Position numbers and translations under genes: made by a program. A model generated the notes under the pieces. The model was given only the letters and a program-made list of their open reading frames with translations. It ran no database searches and had not been told where the DNA came from. From CADCVT01 sp035940955 (GTDB taxonomy: Bacteria; Actinomycetota; Thermoleophilia; Solirubrobacterales; Solirubrobacteraceae), in contig DASZEJ010000155.1 in the NCBI GenBank assembly GCA_035940955.1, positions 1-53,935 of the forward strand: 53,935 nt of DNA, read 5' to 3'. Positions 47,585-53,935 of this stretch are shown piece by piece (the first letter of the stretch is position 1; every line of letters starts with the position of its first letter).

Positions 47585-48684
47585 GCGACGTCGCGGAGCT
47601 TCTGGGCCTCCGCGAGCGACTGCAGCTTCTTGAGCGACTGGTTCTCGATCTGGCGGATGCGCTCGCGCGTGACGTTGAACGTCCGGCCGACCTCGTCCAG
47701 CGTGCGGGGGTGCTCGCCGCCGAGGCCATAGCGCAGCTCGAGGACGCGCCGCTCGCGGTAGCTCAGGTTCTCGAGCGCCTCGCGGAGGGCCTCCTTCGTG
47801 AGGATCTCAGCCGCGCGCTCGTACGGCGACTCGGCCCGCTCGTCGGCGATGAACTGGCCGAACTCCGACTCCTCCTCGTCGCCGACCGGCTTCTCGAGCG
47901 AGACGGGGGCCTGCGCGCTGCGCTTGATCGAGTCGACCTCCTCCGGCTCGATGCCGGTGGCCTCGGCGATCTCCTCGACGGTCGGCTCGCGGCCCAGCTC
48001 GGTGACGAGCTTGCGCTCGGCGCGGCCGATCTTGTTGAGCTTCTCGACGACGTGGACGGGGATGCGGATCGTGCGCGCCTTGTCGGCGAGGGCGCGGGCG
48101 ATCGCCTGGCGGATCCACCACGTCGCGTAGGTCGAGAACTTGAAGCCCTTGCGATAGTCGAACTTCTCGGCGGCGCGGACCAGGCCGAGCGTCCCCTCCT
48201 GGATGAGGTCGAGGAACGGCAGGCCCTGGTTGCGGTAGTTCTTGGCGATCGAGACGACCAGGCGCAGGTTCGACTCGACCATCTTCTGCTTCGCGTCGAG
48301 GTCGCCGCGCTCGATGCGCTTGGCGAGGTCGACCTCCTCCTGCGCGGTGAGCAGCCGCACCTTCCCGATGTCCTTGAGGAAGAGCTGCAGGGAGTCGGTC
48401 GTCATGTCCGGCCGCAGGTCGATCTGCGACTTCGCGCGGCGCCGGCCGCGCTTGTCGGGCGCGCGCTCGACGGCGTTCGCGGCGGCGGCGGCCGGGTCGA
48501 TCTCCTCGACGAGCTCGATCTCCGAGCCCTCGAGGAACGTGTGCAGCTCTTCGACGTCGGCCTCGTCGACGTCCAGCTCGCTGAGGGCCTGGGTGACCTC
48601 CGCGTACGTGAGCACCCCGAGCTCCTGGCCACGCGCCAGGAGGTTCTTGACCTCTTCGAGTTCCTGGAGTTCAGCGACTGACAT
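47581..48684 (-). CDS. rpoD: Principal RNA polymerase sigma factor (RpoD/SigA)
   Basis: 367 residues from ATG 48684 (MSVAELQELEEVKN). A short acidic region 1.1 is followed by regions 1.2 (TTDSLQLFLKDIGKVRLLTA), 2 (GLVRAAEKFDYRKGFKFSTY with ATWWIRQAIARALAD), 3 and 4.2 (NVTRERIRQIENQSLKKL), all canonical. It directs housekeeping transcription. An N-terminal low-complexity Ala/Glu stretch (EIDPAAAAANAVERAPD) is longer than in many homologues. It is preceded by a clear promoter at 48796-48824 and a 105-nt leader with a stable hairpin. Confidence 0.96.
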   Translation of the reverse strand: MSVAELQELEEVKNLLARGQELGVLTYAEVTQALSELDVDEADVEELHTFLEGSEIELVEEIDPAAAAANAVERAPDKRGRRRAKSQIDLRPDMTTDSLQLFLKDIGKVRLLTAQEEVDLAKRIERGDLDAKQKMVESNLRLVVSIAKNYRNQGLPFLDLIQEGTLGLVRAAEKFDYRKGFKFSTYATWWIRQAIARALADKARTIRIPVHVVEKLNKIGRAERKLVTELGREPTVEEIAEATGIEPEEVDSIKRSAQAPVSLEKPVGDEEESEFGQFIADERAESPYERAAEILTKEALREALENLSYRERRVLELRYGLGGEHPRTLDEVGRTFNVTRERIRQIENQSLKKLQSLAEAQKLRDVA

Positions 48685-48697
48685 GCATTCCGTTTCC

Positions 48698-48716
48698 GCC
48701 GGGCTCCCTGCCCGGC
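48698..48716 (-). promoter_or_regulatory. Hairpin in the rpoD leader
   Basis: GCCGGGC and GCCCGGC form a perfect 7-bp stem with a 5-nt loop, ending 14 nt before the ATG. It may limit ribosome access or stabilise the 5' end. Inference from sequence. Confidence 0.45.
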
Positions 48717-48795
48717 CTGTCGGGGCTCTCGCGAGGTTTTGCGCCTTCCACGTTCGGACAGGGGCTCCCATCCGCCGCGAAAAGCGGCTACCTCA

Positions 48796-48824
48796 GTCTA
48801 GGACGTTGGGGAGTTGTGCTCAAT
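48796..48824 (-). promoter_or_regulatory. Housekeeping promoter of rpoD: TTGAGC-17-TAGACT
   Basis: On the minus strand the -35 TTGAGC is at 48824-48819 and the -10 TAGACT at 48801-48796, 17 bp apart, near-consensus for a group 1 sigma. Transcription would start near 48789, giving a leader of about 105 nt. Confidence 0.7.
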
Positions 48825-48867
48825 AACGTGTCGGCCGCGCTGCTCTTGCGCCGCAACCTGCGATTGA

Positions 48868-49788
48868 ATGCCTCAGCCGATGGCCGACGACTCCAAGGAC
48901 GAAGTCTTCTCCAGCCTGCCGCGCTCGCGGCCGGTGAGACGTTCCAGCAAGCGCGAAGGTAGCGCCCGCGACGGCGTTCGTTCCGGCGGGGAGGCGGCGG
49001 AGGAGAAGGCGGAGGGGTCGGCCGGGGGCAAGCGGCGCGCCGCGAAGCCGGCCCGGGGGAAGTCGGCGGGGTCGTCCCGGGCGAAGTCCACCGGCGCGTC
49101 GGGCTCCTCGTCCGGGCGGAAGTCGAAGGCCGCCGGTTCGTCCCGTGCGAAGTCGACCGGCGCGTCCTCCCGCGCGAAGTCCACCGGCGCATCGGGCTCC
49201 TCCTCCGGCGCGAAGTCCACCGGGGCGTCGGGCTCCTCGTCCCGCGCGAAGTCCGCCGGCGCGTCCTCCCGCGCGAAGTCGACGGGCGCTTCCGGCTCGT
49301 CCTCCCGCGCGAAGTCGGCGGGCGCTTCCGGCTCGTCCGCGCGCGCGAAGGCGACGGGCGCATCGGGCTCCTCGTCCCGCGCGAAGTCGACCGGCGCATC
49401 GGGCTCCTCTTCCCGCGCGAAGTCCACCGGCGCGTCCGGCTCCTCCTCCCGCGCGAAGTCGACGCCGAAGGCCGGCGCCTCCGTGGCGAAGTCGCGTGCC
49501 GCGAAGACGTCGCGCTCGTCCGCGGCGCGCGGCTCGAGCGCCCGGGCGGCGGAGCGCAAGCTTGCCGCGGCGGCTCCGGGCGCCGCGGCTCCGAAGGATC
49601 GCGCCGAGGCGCGCGACGAGCCGCCGGCCGCGGGGTGGGCGACGCCGCAGGAGACGAGCGGCGGGGCTCCGAGCGGGGCGGAGATCGTGACGACGGCGGT
49701 GCGCGCCGTCGGGGAGCTCGCGCAGATCGGCGTCGCCGTCGGCGGGCAGGCCGTCAAGGGCGTGCTGTCGAAGCTTCCGCGTCCGTAG
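48868..49788 (+). CDS. Repetitive basic protein of unknown function
   Basis: 306 residues from ATG 48868 (ATG 48880, MADDSKDEVFSSLPRSRP, is equally likely). The centre consists of about ten copies of a ~12-residue unit based on RAKSTGASGSSS, encoded by ~36-bp tandem repeats (about 49066-49466), so it is Ser/Lys/Arg/Ala-rich, disordered and highly basic. The C-terminus is different and probably the functional anchor: AEIVTTAVRAVGELAQIGVA ending LSKLPRP, an amphipathic helix. The basic repeats resemble DNA-binding tails of HU/Hc1-like proteins. Unknown; a nucleoid or surface-associated role is possible. Confidence 0.7.
   Translation: MPQPMADDSKDEVFSSLPRSRPVRRSSKREGSARDGVRSGGEAAEEKAEGSAGGKRRAAKPARGKSAGSSRAKSTGASGSSSGRKSKAAGSSRAKSTGASSRAKSTGASGSSSGAKSTGASGSSSRAKSAGASSRAKSTGASGSSSRAKSAGASGSSARAKATGASGSSSRAKSTGASGSSSRAKSTGASGSSSRAKSTPKAGASVAKSRAAKTSRSSAARGSSARAAERKLAAAAPGAAAPKDRAEARDEPPAAGWATPQETSGGAPSGAEIVTTAVRAVGELAQIGVAVGGQAVKGVLSKLPRP
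49066..49466 (+). repeat. 36-bp coding tandem repeat array
   Basis: About ten imperfect units of the type TCCCGCGCGAAGTCGACCGG within the gene, differing at many third positions. Unit length variation (some units shortened by 15-21 bp) shows expansion and contraction. It codes for the RAKSTGASGSS repeats. Confidence 0.8.
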
Positions 49789-49799
49789 CGCGGATTCGC

Positions 49800-49805
49800 T
49801 AGCCT
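49800..49805 (+). promoter_or_regulatory. Candidate -10 TAGCCT for the riboswitch leader
   Basis: The hexamer lies about 8-14 nt before the first riboswitch landmark, a suitable position for transcription to begin at the aptamer 5' end. No convincing -35 is seen. Confidence 0.4.
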
Positions 49806-49813
49806 CGCGCACG

Positions 49814-49946
49814 TCACGCCGAGCTCCGTCGCGTCCCGCGCGGCGGAGGCGGGGGAACCACTGCGGGCCGTCCGGTCCGCCGGGGCGAATGGGTCTCGTT
49901 CGAGGCCCTAGCGGCGAAGGCGTCGCGAGCCCGTCAGCTCACCCCG
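49814..49946 (+). promoter_or_regulatory. c-di-AMP riboswitch (ydaO/yuaA type) upstream of the RlpA-like gene
   Basis: Landmarks in order: GCCGAGCTCCGTC with GGCGGAG closing a hairpin, GCGGGGGAACCA, GGGGCGAATGGG, and GCGAGCCCGTCAGCTCACCC then GTAGGCCGA. The aptamer end is 16 nt from the ATG, and no separate ribosome site is seen, so the structure may mask initiation directly. The same class precedes the Rpf-like gene at 13845-13990. Boundaries approximate. Confidence 0.85.
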
Positions 49947-49961
49947 TAGGCCGACCGATCG

Positions 49962-50654
49962 ATGACCGTCAGTCGCCGTCACATCACGACGTTCCGCGCC
50001 GCCGCCCTGCCGGCGGCGGTCGCCGCGCTCGCGTTCGCGTTCGCGTTCGCGCCCGCCGCATCCGCGCAGACGACCGGCGGCATGGAGGCCGCGACGAGCG
50101 TCCTCGACGTCCGGCCGGCGTCGCTCGCCCAGCGCACGCTGCGCATCGCCGGCGAGGTCGGCGCGGACGCCGCCGGCCGCACGGTCCGCATCGAGCGCCA
50201 GCAGGCGGACGGGCAGTGGGAGACGGTCGCGACGGCGGTCGCCGACGCCGACGGCGCGTTCGCCGCCCGGTGGGTGACCGACGCGCCGGGCCGCTACGTG
50301 CTGCGCGCGACCGTCGAGCACGAGCCCGCGACCGCGGAGGCGGCGACGGCCGGCGAGCTGTTCGCGCGCGTGTCGGTCTTCGCCCCGGCCACCGCGAGCT
50401 GGTACGGACCCGGGTTCTTCGGCCGCCAGACCGCCTGCGGGACGAGGCTGACGCGCCGGACGCTCGGCGTCGCCCATCGCACGCTCCCGTGCGGGACGAG
50501 GGTCGAGGTCTACCACCGCAACCGCACGGTGGTGGTGCCGGTGATCGACCGCGGGCCGTTCGTCGCGGGCCGGCAGTGGGACCTCACGCAGGCCGCGGCC
50601 GAGGCGATCGGGCTGCGCGAGACGAGCCGCGTCGGCATCCTGCGCGCGCCCTAG
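49962..50654 (+). CDS. RlpA-like double-psi beta-barrel protein
   Basis: 230 residues. Signal peptide RAAALPAAVAALAFAFAFAP ending near ASAQ; a beta-sandwich region (LRIAGEVGADAAGRTVRIER) then the DPBB domain: ASWYGPGFFGRQTACGTRLT, TLPCGTRVEVYHRNRTVVV, VIDRGPFVAGRQWDLTQAAA. RlpA-type proteins bind or cleave denuded glycans at the septum or pole. The cysteine pair in TACGT and LPCGT suggests a disulfide. It is governed by a c-di-AMP riboswitch. Stop shares CTAG with the convergent gene. Enzyme activity uncertain because the SPOR domain is absent. Confidence 0.88.
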   Translation: MTVSRRHITTFRAAALPAAVAALAFAFAFAPAASAQTTGGMEAATSVLDVRPASLAQRTLRIAGEVGADAAGRTVRIERQQADGQWETVATAVADADGAFAARWVTDAPGRYVLRATVEHEPATAEAATAGELFARVSVFAPATASWYGPGFFGRQTACGTRLTRRTLGVAHRTLPCGTRVEVYHRNRTVVVPVIDRGPFVAGRQWDLTQAAAEAIGLRETSRVGILRAP

Positions 50655-51910
50655 CCGCGCGGCGAGCCGGTCACGCGCAGCCCAGCGGCGCGCGCGGCGA
50701 ACAGCCCCTCCTCGGCGCGGCCCTCGAGCGTCGCGGCGTCGTGCCCGTCGCCGGGGCAGGACGCCACCCCGACCGCCGTCTCGAGCGGGACGCCGCGATG
50801 GCCCCTCACGCCCGCGACCGCCGCGGCGAGCAGGTGCGCGAGCGAGCGCGCGGCGTCGCCGTCGGTGTCCGGCGCGACGAGCCAGTAGCGCCCGGGCCGC
50901 TCGCGGACGAGCACGTCGGCCGGCCGCAGCTGGGCGGCCACCGCGGCCTCGGCGGCCTCGAGCGCCAGCGCGACGTCGCCGTCGCGCTCGGCCGCGACCA
51001 GCCGGTCGAGGTCCGCGACCTCCAGGCACATGACGGCGAACGGCAGCCCGTCGCGCGCGTACCGCTCGAGCCGCCGCTCAACCGCCGCGGTCCACGGAGC
51101 GACGCGCGCATGGAACCCGCCGCCGTCCTCGACGACAGGAGCGGGCGTCGGGGCGGCGTCGGCGTCGCTCGACCGCCGCGCGGTCCCGGTCGGCGCGGGA
51201 GGTGGGGCGGCGGGGTCGCCCGGCCGCCGCGCGGTGGCGGCCGTCGGGTGAGGCGGCGTGGCGGCGTCGGCGTCGCTCGACCGCCGCGCGGTGGCGGCCG
51301 TCGAGTGCGGCGGCCCGGCGGCGTCCTGCGGCCACGGCGGGGCCGCGCGGGCCGCGGCCGGCCAGGCGCGGCCCGGGTCGGTGGTGGCCGCCGGCGAGGC
51401 GCCGCCCGTCGCAGGGTCTGCGGCCGGCCAGGCGCGGCCCGCGTCCGGTCCGGCCGGCGAGGCGCCGCTCGCTTCGAGCGTCACCGCGGTGACCGTCGCG
51501 ATCGTCGCTCCGAGGCGGTCGGCGAGGTCGGCGAGGAGCGCGGGGGGCGGGCGGTGGAGCGCTTCGACGAGCGACGTCCAGACGACGGAGCGCAGCGTGT
51601 CGAGCGCCGTCACCGCCTCGGCGGCGTCGGCGGCGCCCGCGAGCGCGGCCGCGTCCGCGGCGGTCGCCGCGAGGGGGCCGCCGGGTTCGAGGTCGTCGAG
51701 GGCGGCGTCCGACGCGAGCGCGGCGAGGACCGCGGCGCACAGCCGCGGCGCGTTCGCAGCGAACGCCGGGCCGGGCAGCGTCGCTGCGCGGTCGAGCGGC
51801 GCGGACGCGACCAGCTCGACCAGCCACGCCCGCGCCACCTCCCGCCCGTCGAGCGCGGGCACGTCGGCGACGGGCCGCGGGCGGCGACGGCCCAAGGAGG
51901 CGGGGGGCAT
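50651..51910 (-). CDS. Protein with degenerate GGDEF-like domain
   Basis: 419 residues. An N-terminal helical part (ARAWLVELVASAPLDRAATL to LADLADRLGATIATVTAVTL, resembling RsbR/sensor globin-type helical domains) is followed by a Pro/Ala-rich linker with repeats (AATARRSSDADA and GRAWPAA), then a ~150-residue region with the diguanylate cyclase fold pattern (ERYARDGLPFAVMCLEVADL, TAVGVASCPGDG). The GGDEF motif is RPGRYWLV, so it cannot be catalytic. It may bind a nucleotide or act as a sensor. TATCAA is 6 nt before the ATG. Not certain. Confidence 0.65.
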   Translation of the reverse strand: MPPASLGRRRPRPVADVPALDGREVARAWLVELVASAPLDRAATLPGPAFAANAPRLCAAVLAALASDAALDDLEPGGPLAATAADAAALAGAADAAEAVTALDTLRSVVWTSLVEALHRPPPALLADLADRLGATIATVTAVTLEASGASPAGPDAGRAWPAADPATGGASPAATTDPGRAWPAAARAAPPWPQDAAGPPHSTAATARRSSDADAATPPHPTAATARRPGDPAAPPPAPTGTARRSSDADAAPTPAPVVEDGGGFHARVAPWTAAVERRLERYARDGLPFAVMCLEVADLDRLVAAERDGDVALALEAAEAAVAAQLRPADVLVRERPGRYWLVAPDTDGDAARSLAHLLAAAVAGVRGHRGVPLETAVGVASCPGDGHDAATLEGRAEEGLFAARAAGLRVTGSPRG

Positions 51911-51916
51911 GCGCCG

Positions 51917-51922
51917 TTGATA
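51917..51922 (-). promoter_or_regulatory. -10 element TATCAA for the GGDEF-like gene
   Basis: On the minus strand it is separated from the ATG (51910) by six nucleotides, the exact leaderless distance. Confidence 0.5.
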
Positions 51923-52129
51923 CCGGTGGCGCCGGACGGGACCGGGGGCAGGCGTCGACCGCGGCGCGGCTCCCCTCCGACGCGGCGTGCATTAGACGCA
52001 GCGCGGCGTGCGTCGACCGCGTCGCGGCGCGGCTCGCATCCGTCGGACGCTCCCCCTCCGGCGCGGCGACCGCCTGCTTCCGACCCCGCGGCTCGCGTCC
52101 GGCGCATCGCCGCGTGCGACGATCTGCCC
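51923..52129. other. Intergenic region with degenerate GC-rich repeats
   Basis: No gene, RNA or clear regulatory site. Two similar stretches with TCGACCGCG and GGCGCGGCTC recur (51953-51992 and 52013-52065), probably old tandem duplications. A weak GACGAT lies 6 nt before the moeA start. Confidence 0.4.
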
Positions 52130-53311
52130 GTGGCCCCGCTGCTCTCCATCGACGCGGCTCGGACCGCCGTCCTGGACGCCGTCGTCGCGCTCGGCGCCGA
52201 GCCGGTCGCGGTCGACGGGGCGCTGCGCCGCGTGCTCGCCGAGGACGTCGTTGCCGCGCACGACGTCCCTCCGTTCGACAACAGCGCGATGGACGGGTTC
52301 GCGCTCGCGGCGGGGCCCGCGGGGCGGGAGCTGGCCGTCGTCGGGGAGTCGCGGGCCGGCGCTCCCGCCGTCGCCGCGCCGGGCGCCGCCGAGGCGATCC
52401 GGGTGTCGACGGGGGCGGTCGTCCCGCGCGGGACAGAGGCCGTCGTGCCGGTCGAGCAGACGTCCGCGGCGGACGGGCGGGTCACGGTCGAGGCCGACGT
52501 CCGGCCCGGCCAACACATCCGCCGCGCCGGCGAGGACATGCGCGCCGGCGAGCGCGTCCTGCGCAGCGGGACCGTCCTCGGTCCGGCCGAGCTCGGCGTC
52601 GCCGTCGTCGCCGGCCGCGCGACCGTCGCGTGTGCACGCAGGCCCCGCGTCGCCCTCCTCGTCACCGGCGACGAGCTGCGCGCGCCCGGTGAGCCGCTCG
52701 GGCCGGGCGAGATCCACGAGTCCAACGGGACGACCCTCGCCGCCCTCGCCGCGCAGCACGGCGCCGACGTCGTCCTCCGCGCGCGCGTCGCCGACACCCG
52801 CGCGGACACCGAGCGCGCGATCCGGGACGCCCTCGACCTGGCCGACGTTCTCCTCCTTAGCGGCGGCGTCTCGGTCGGCCCGCACGACCACGTCAAGCCC
52901 GCGCTGGCCGCCAACGGCGTCGCGGAGCGCTTCTGGCGCGTCGCGCTGCGGCCCGGCAAGCCGACCTGGTTCGGCACCGCGGGCGACAGGCTCGTCTTCG
53001 GCCTGCCCGGCAACCCCGTCAGCGCGATGGTCACGTTCCTGCTGTTCGTCCGCCCCGCGCTCGCCGCGCTCCAGGGCGCCGACCCGCGCGCCCGGCGGGT
53101 CCGCGCACGGCTCGCGGCGCCGGTGGAGCGCAACCCGGCGCGCGACGAGGCCGTGCGCGTCCGCCTCGACGCCGACGGCCGCGCGACGCCGACCGGCCCC
53201 CAGGGCTCGCACCAGCTCACGTCGATGCTGGGCGGCGACGGGCTCGCGCTCGTCACCGCCGGCGAGGGCACCGCCGAGGCCGGCAGCGCCGTCGACGTCG
53301 AGCTGATCTAG
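52130..53311 (+). CDS. moeA: Molybdopterin molybdotransferase MoeA
   Basis: 393 residues from GTG 52130. MoeA landmarks: VPPFDNSAMDGFAL, IRVSTGAVVPRGTEAVVPVE, the MPT-binding ALLVTGDELRAPGE, the LSGGVSVGPHDHVKPAL loop and the GLPGNPVSAMVTF motif. The four-domain length is normal. It inserts molybdate into adenylated molybdopterin. No other molybdenum-cofactor genes are in the window. The stop shares CTAG with the convergent DICT gene. GACGAT is 6 nt upstream of the start. Confidence 0.94.
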   Translation: MAPLLSIDAARTAVLDAVVALGAEPVAVDGALRRVLAEDVVAAHDVPPFDNSAMDGFALAAGPAGRELAVVGESRAGAPAVAAPGAAEAIRVSTGAVVPRGTEAVVPVEQTSAADGRVTVEADVRPGQHIRRAGEDMRAGERVLRSGTVLGPAELGVAVVAGRATVACARRPRVALLVTGDELRAPGEPLGPGEIHESNGTTLAALAAQHGADVVLRARVADTRADTERAIRDALDLADVLLLSGGVSVGPHDHVKPALAANGVAERFWRVALRPGKPTWFGTAGDRLVFGLPGNPVSAMVTFLLFVRPALAALQGADPRARRVRARLAAPVERNPARDEAVRVRLDADGRATPTGPQGSHQLTSMLGGDGLALVTAGEGTAEAGSAVDVELI

Positions 53312-53935
53312 GTGAGGGCGTCCTCGAGGTAGGCGATCGTCCGGTTCGCCAGCGCGGTGAGCCCCGGCGCCGGGCTCTCGACCGCCAGCGGCCGCTCGGC
53401 CAGCAGCGCCTCCAGGTGGTGCCCATACGCCGAATCGACCTGGCCCGCAAGCCGGGCGGCGACCTGGGCGGCCCGCCGCGCGGCGTGAGGGTGCAGCGTC
53501 CACACGGTCTCGAACCGCCGCCCGAGGTCGGGCAGGCCGGGCTCGCTCGGGTGCTCCCACGCGAGCAGGCACGCCGCGTAGCCGGGCGCGTCGACGACGA
53601 CGGCCCACTCGTTGCCGATCGCGTCGTCGGGGTCGATCGGGATCTCGACCGGCCCGCCGCGCGGCCGCGCGACCGCGTCGAACGACGCGAACACCGTCGC
53701 CGCGTCCGCCTGCGCCGCCAGCCGCCGGTAGCGGTGCTCGACGGCGCGGTAGTGGCGCTCCTCCTGGAACGCCGCGAAGAGCAGGGGCGACGCCGCCCGC
53801 GCGAGCGCCTCGTGCTCGATCGCCCGCGCCAGCGCCACGAGCGTCGACTTGCGCAGCAGCTGCGGGCGCGCCGCAGGGTCGATCGTCGCGGCCGCCGCGT
53901 AGATCGACGGGCGGTCCGGCGGGGATTCGGCCGAC
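53308..53935 (-). CDS. DICT sensory domain protein, 5' end outside window
   Basis: The frame is open to the window edge with no start needed inside it (the first in-window GTG, 53838, is internal to the domain). The visible C-terminal ~208 residues hold RPQLLRKSTLVALARAIEHE, FAAFQEERHYRAVEHRYRRL, EWAVVVDAPGYAACLLAWEH and FETVWTLHPHAARRAAQVAA, matching the DICT sensory domain, which in actinobacteria usually follows a MerR-type or other helix-turn-helix. That part would lie beyond 53935. It would be a transcription factor or signalling protein. Converges on moeA. Confidence 0.85.
   Translation of the reverse strand, partial: SAESPPDRPSIYAAAATIDPAARPQLLRKSTLVALARAIEHEALARAASPLLFAAFQEERHYRAVEHRYRRLAAQADAATVFASFDAVARPRGGPVEIPIDPDDAIGNEWAVVVDAPGYAACLLAWEHPSEPGLPDLGRRFETVWTLHPHAARRAAQVAARLAGQVDSAYGHHLEALLAERPLAVESPAPGLTALANRTIAYLEDALT

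Noticed and set aside
49066..49466. CRISPR-like regularly spaced repeats
   Set aside because: The ~36-bp units are contiguous, in one reading frame, without unique spacers, and there are no cas genes.
48873..49817. A 314-codon antisense frame with repeats of FAREEEPDAPVD type
   Set aside because: It is the reverse reading of the 36-bp coding repeats; the sense frame has a sensible C-terminus and start.
1..53935. tRNA, rRNA, tmRNA, insertion sequence or prophage genes
   Set aside because: I saw no cloverleaf with conserved T-loop, no rRNA signatures and no transposase or integrase.

Overview
The window is very G+C-rich (roughly three quarters G+C by eye), densely packed on both strands, and has no rRNA, tRNA, CRISPR or phage genes. 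Gene content and style point to a chromosomal segment of an actinobacterium of the class Thermoleophilia (Solirubrobacter/Conexibacter/Patulibacter-like): a ParA-FtsZ pair, a principal sigma factor plus a second SigA-like factor, two ArsA/Get3-type ATPases, c-di-AMP riboswitches in front of wall hydrolases, DUF4331, a DICT-domain protein, and many 4-bp ATGA/GTGA gene overlaps. The taxonomic placement is inference from content, not from a marker-gene comparison.

Layout. 1-6.5 kb: end of a GHKL anti-sigma-type ATPase, then HAD phosphatase, thiolase, patatin, leucyl aminopeptidase, acyl-CoA dehydrogenase and a MaoC hydratase whose 5' end runs into a cluster of short palindromic repeats. 6.6-11.7 kb: GntR regulator, small protein, GMC oxidoreductase, lipocalin-like protein and a polytopic membrane protein, probably one transcription unit. 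11.7-17.7 kb: MeaB GTPase, hexapeptide acyltransferase, an Rpf-like wall hydrolase behind a c-di-AMP (ydaO-type) riboswitch, DUF4331 and TPR proteins, and a SigA-like sigma factor with an eroded region 4.2. 17.8-22.8 kb: P450-methyltransferase-GH57 operon resembling the core of a methylated-polysaccharide locus, a second methyltransferase and a Lon-N protein. 22.8-30.5 kb: carbonic anhydrase, DMT transporter, a lipoprotein with two lipoboxes, gamma-glutamyltransferase, FtsZ with a long N-terminal extension, ParA, bicupin, and the first ArsA/Get3-like ATPase. 30.5-34.3 kb: a 286-bp nested inverted repeat and an opposite-strand GH31 glycosidase lie between the two ArsA/Get3-like ATPases, which are neighbours in other actinobacteria. 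34.3-45.2 kb: two paralogous secreted proteins, an unknown protein with a HEPN-like tail, HxlR regulator, AIM24 protein, secreted hydrolase, PilT, aldo/keto reductase, FAD oxidoreductase, DUF192. 45.3-53.9 kb: galactose-oxidase-like copper enzyme, principal sigma factor with a readable promoter, a serine/lysine repeat protein, an RlpA-like protein behind a second c-di-AMP riboswitch, a degenerate GGDEF protein, MoeA and a DICT-domain protein cut by the window end.

Window-wide themes. (i) Many starts have a TAnnnT-like -10 element only 6-10 nt upstream and no Shine-Dalgarno sequence, implying leaderless mRNAs. (ii) Four convergent gene pairs share a single CTAG as both stop codons. (iii) Three gene 3' ends carry small tandem duplications that repeat the stop codon region. 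(iv) Three recognisable proteins begin, by homology, at a non-standard codon (GTA, GTA, ACG), two of them overlapping the upstream stop as GTAA or GTAG. (v) Two wall-remodelling genes share c-di-AMP riboswitch control.
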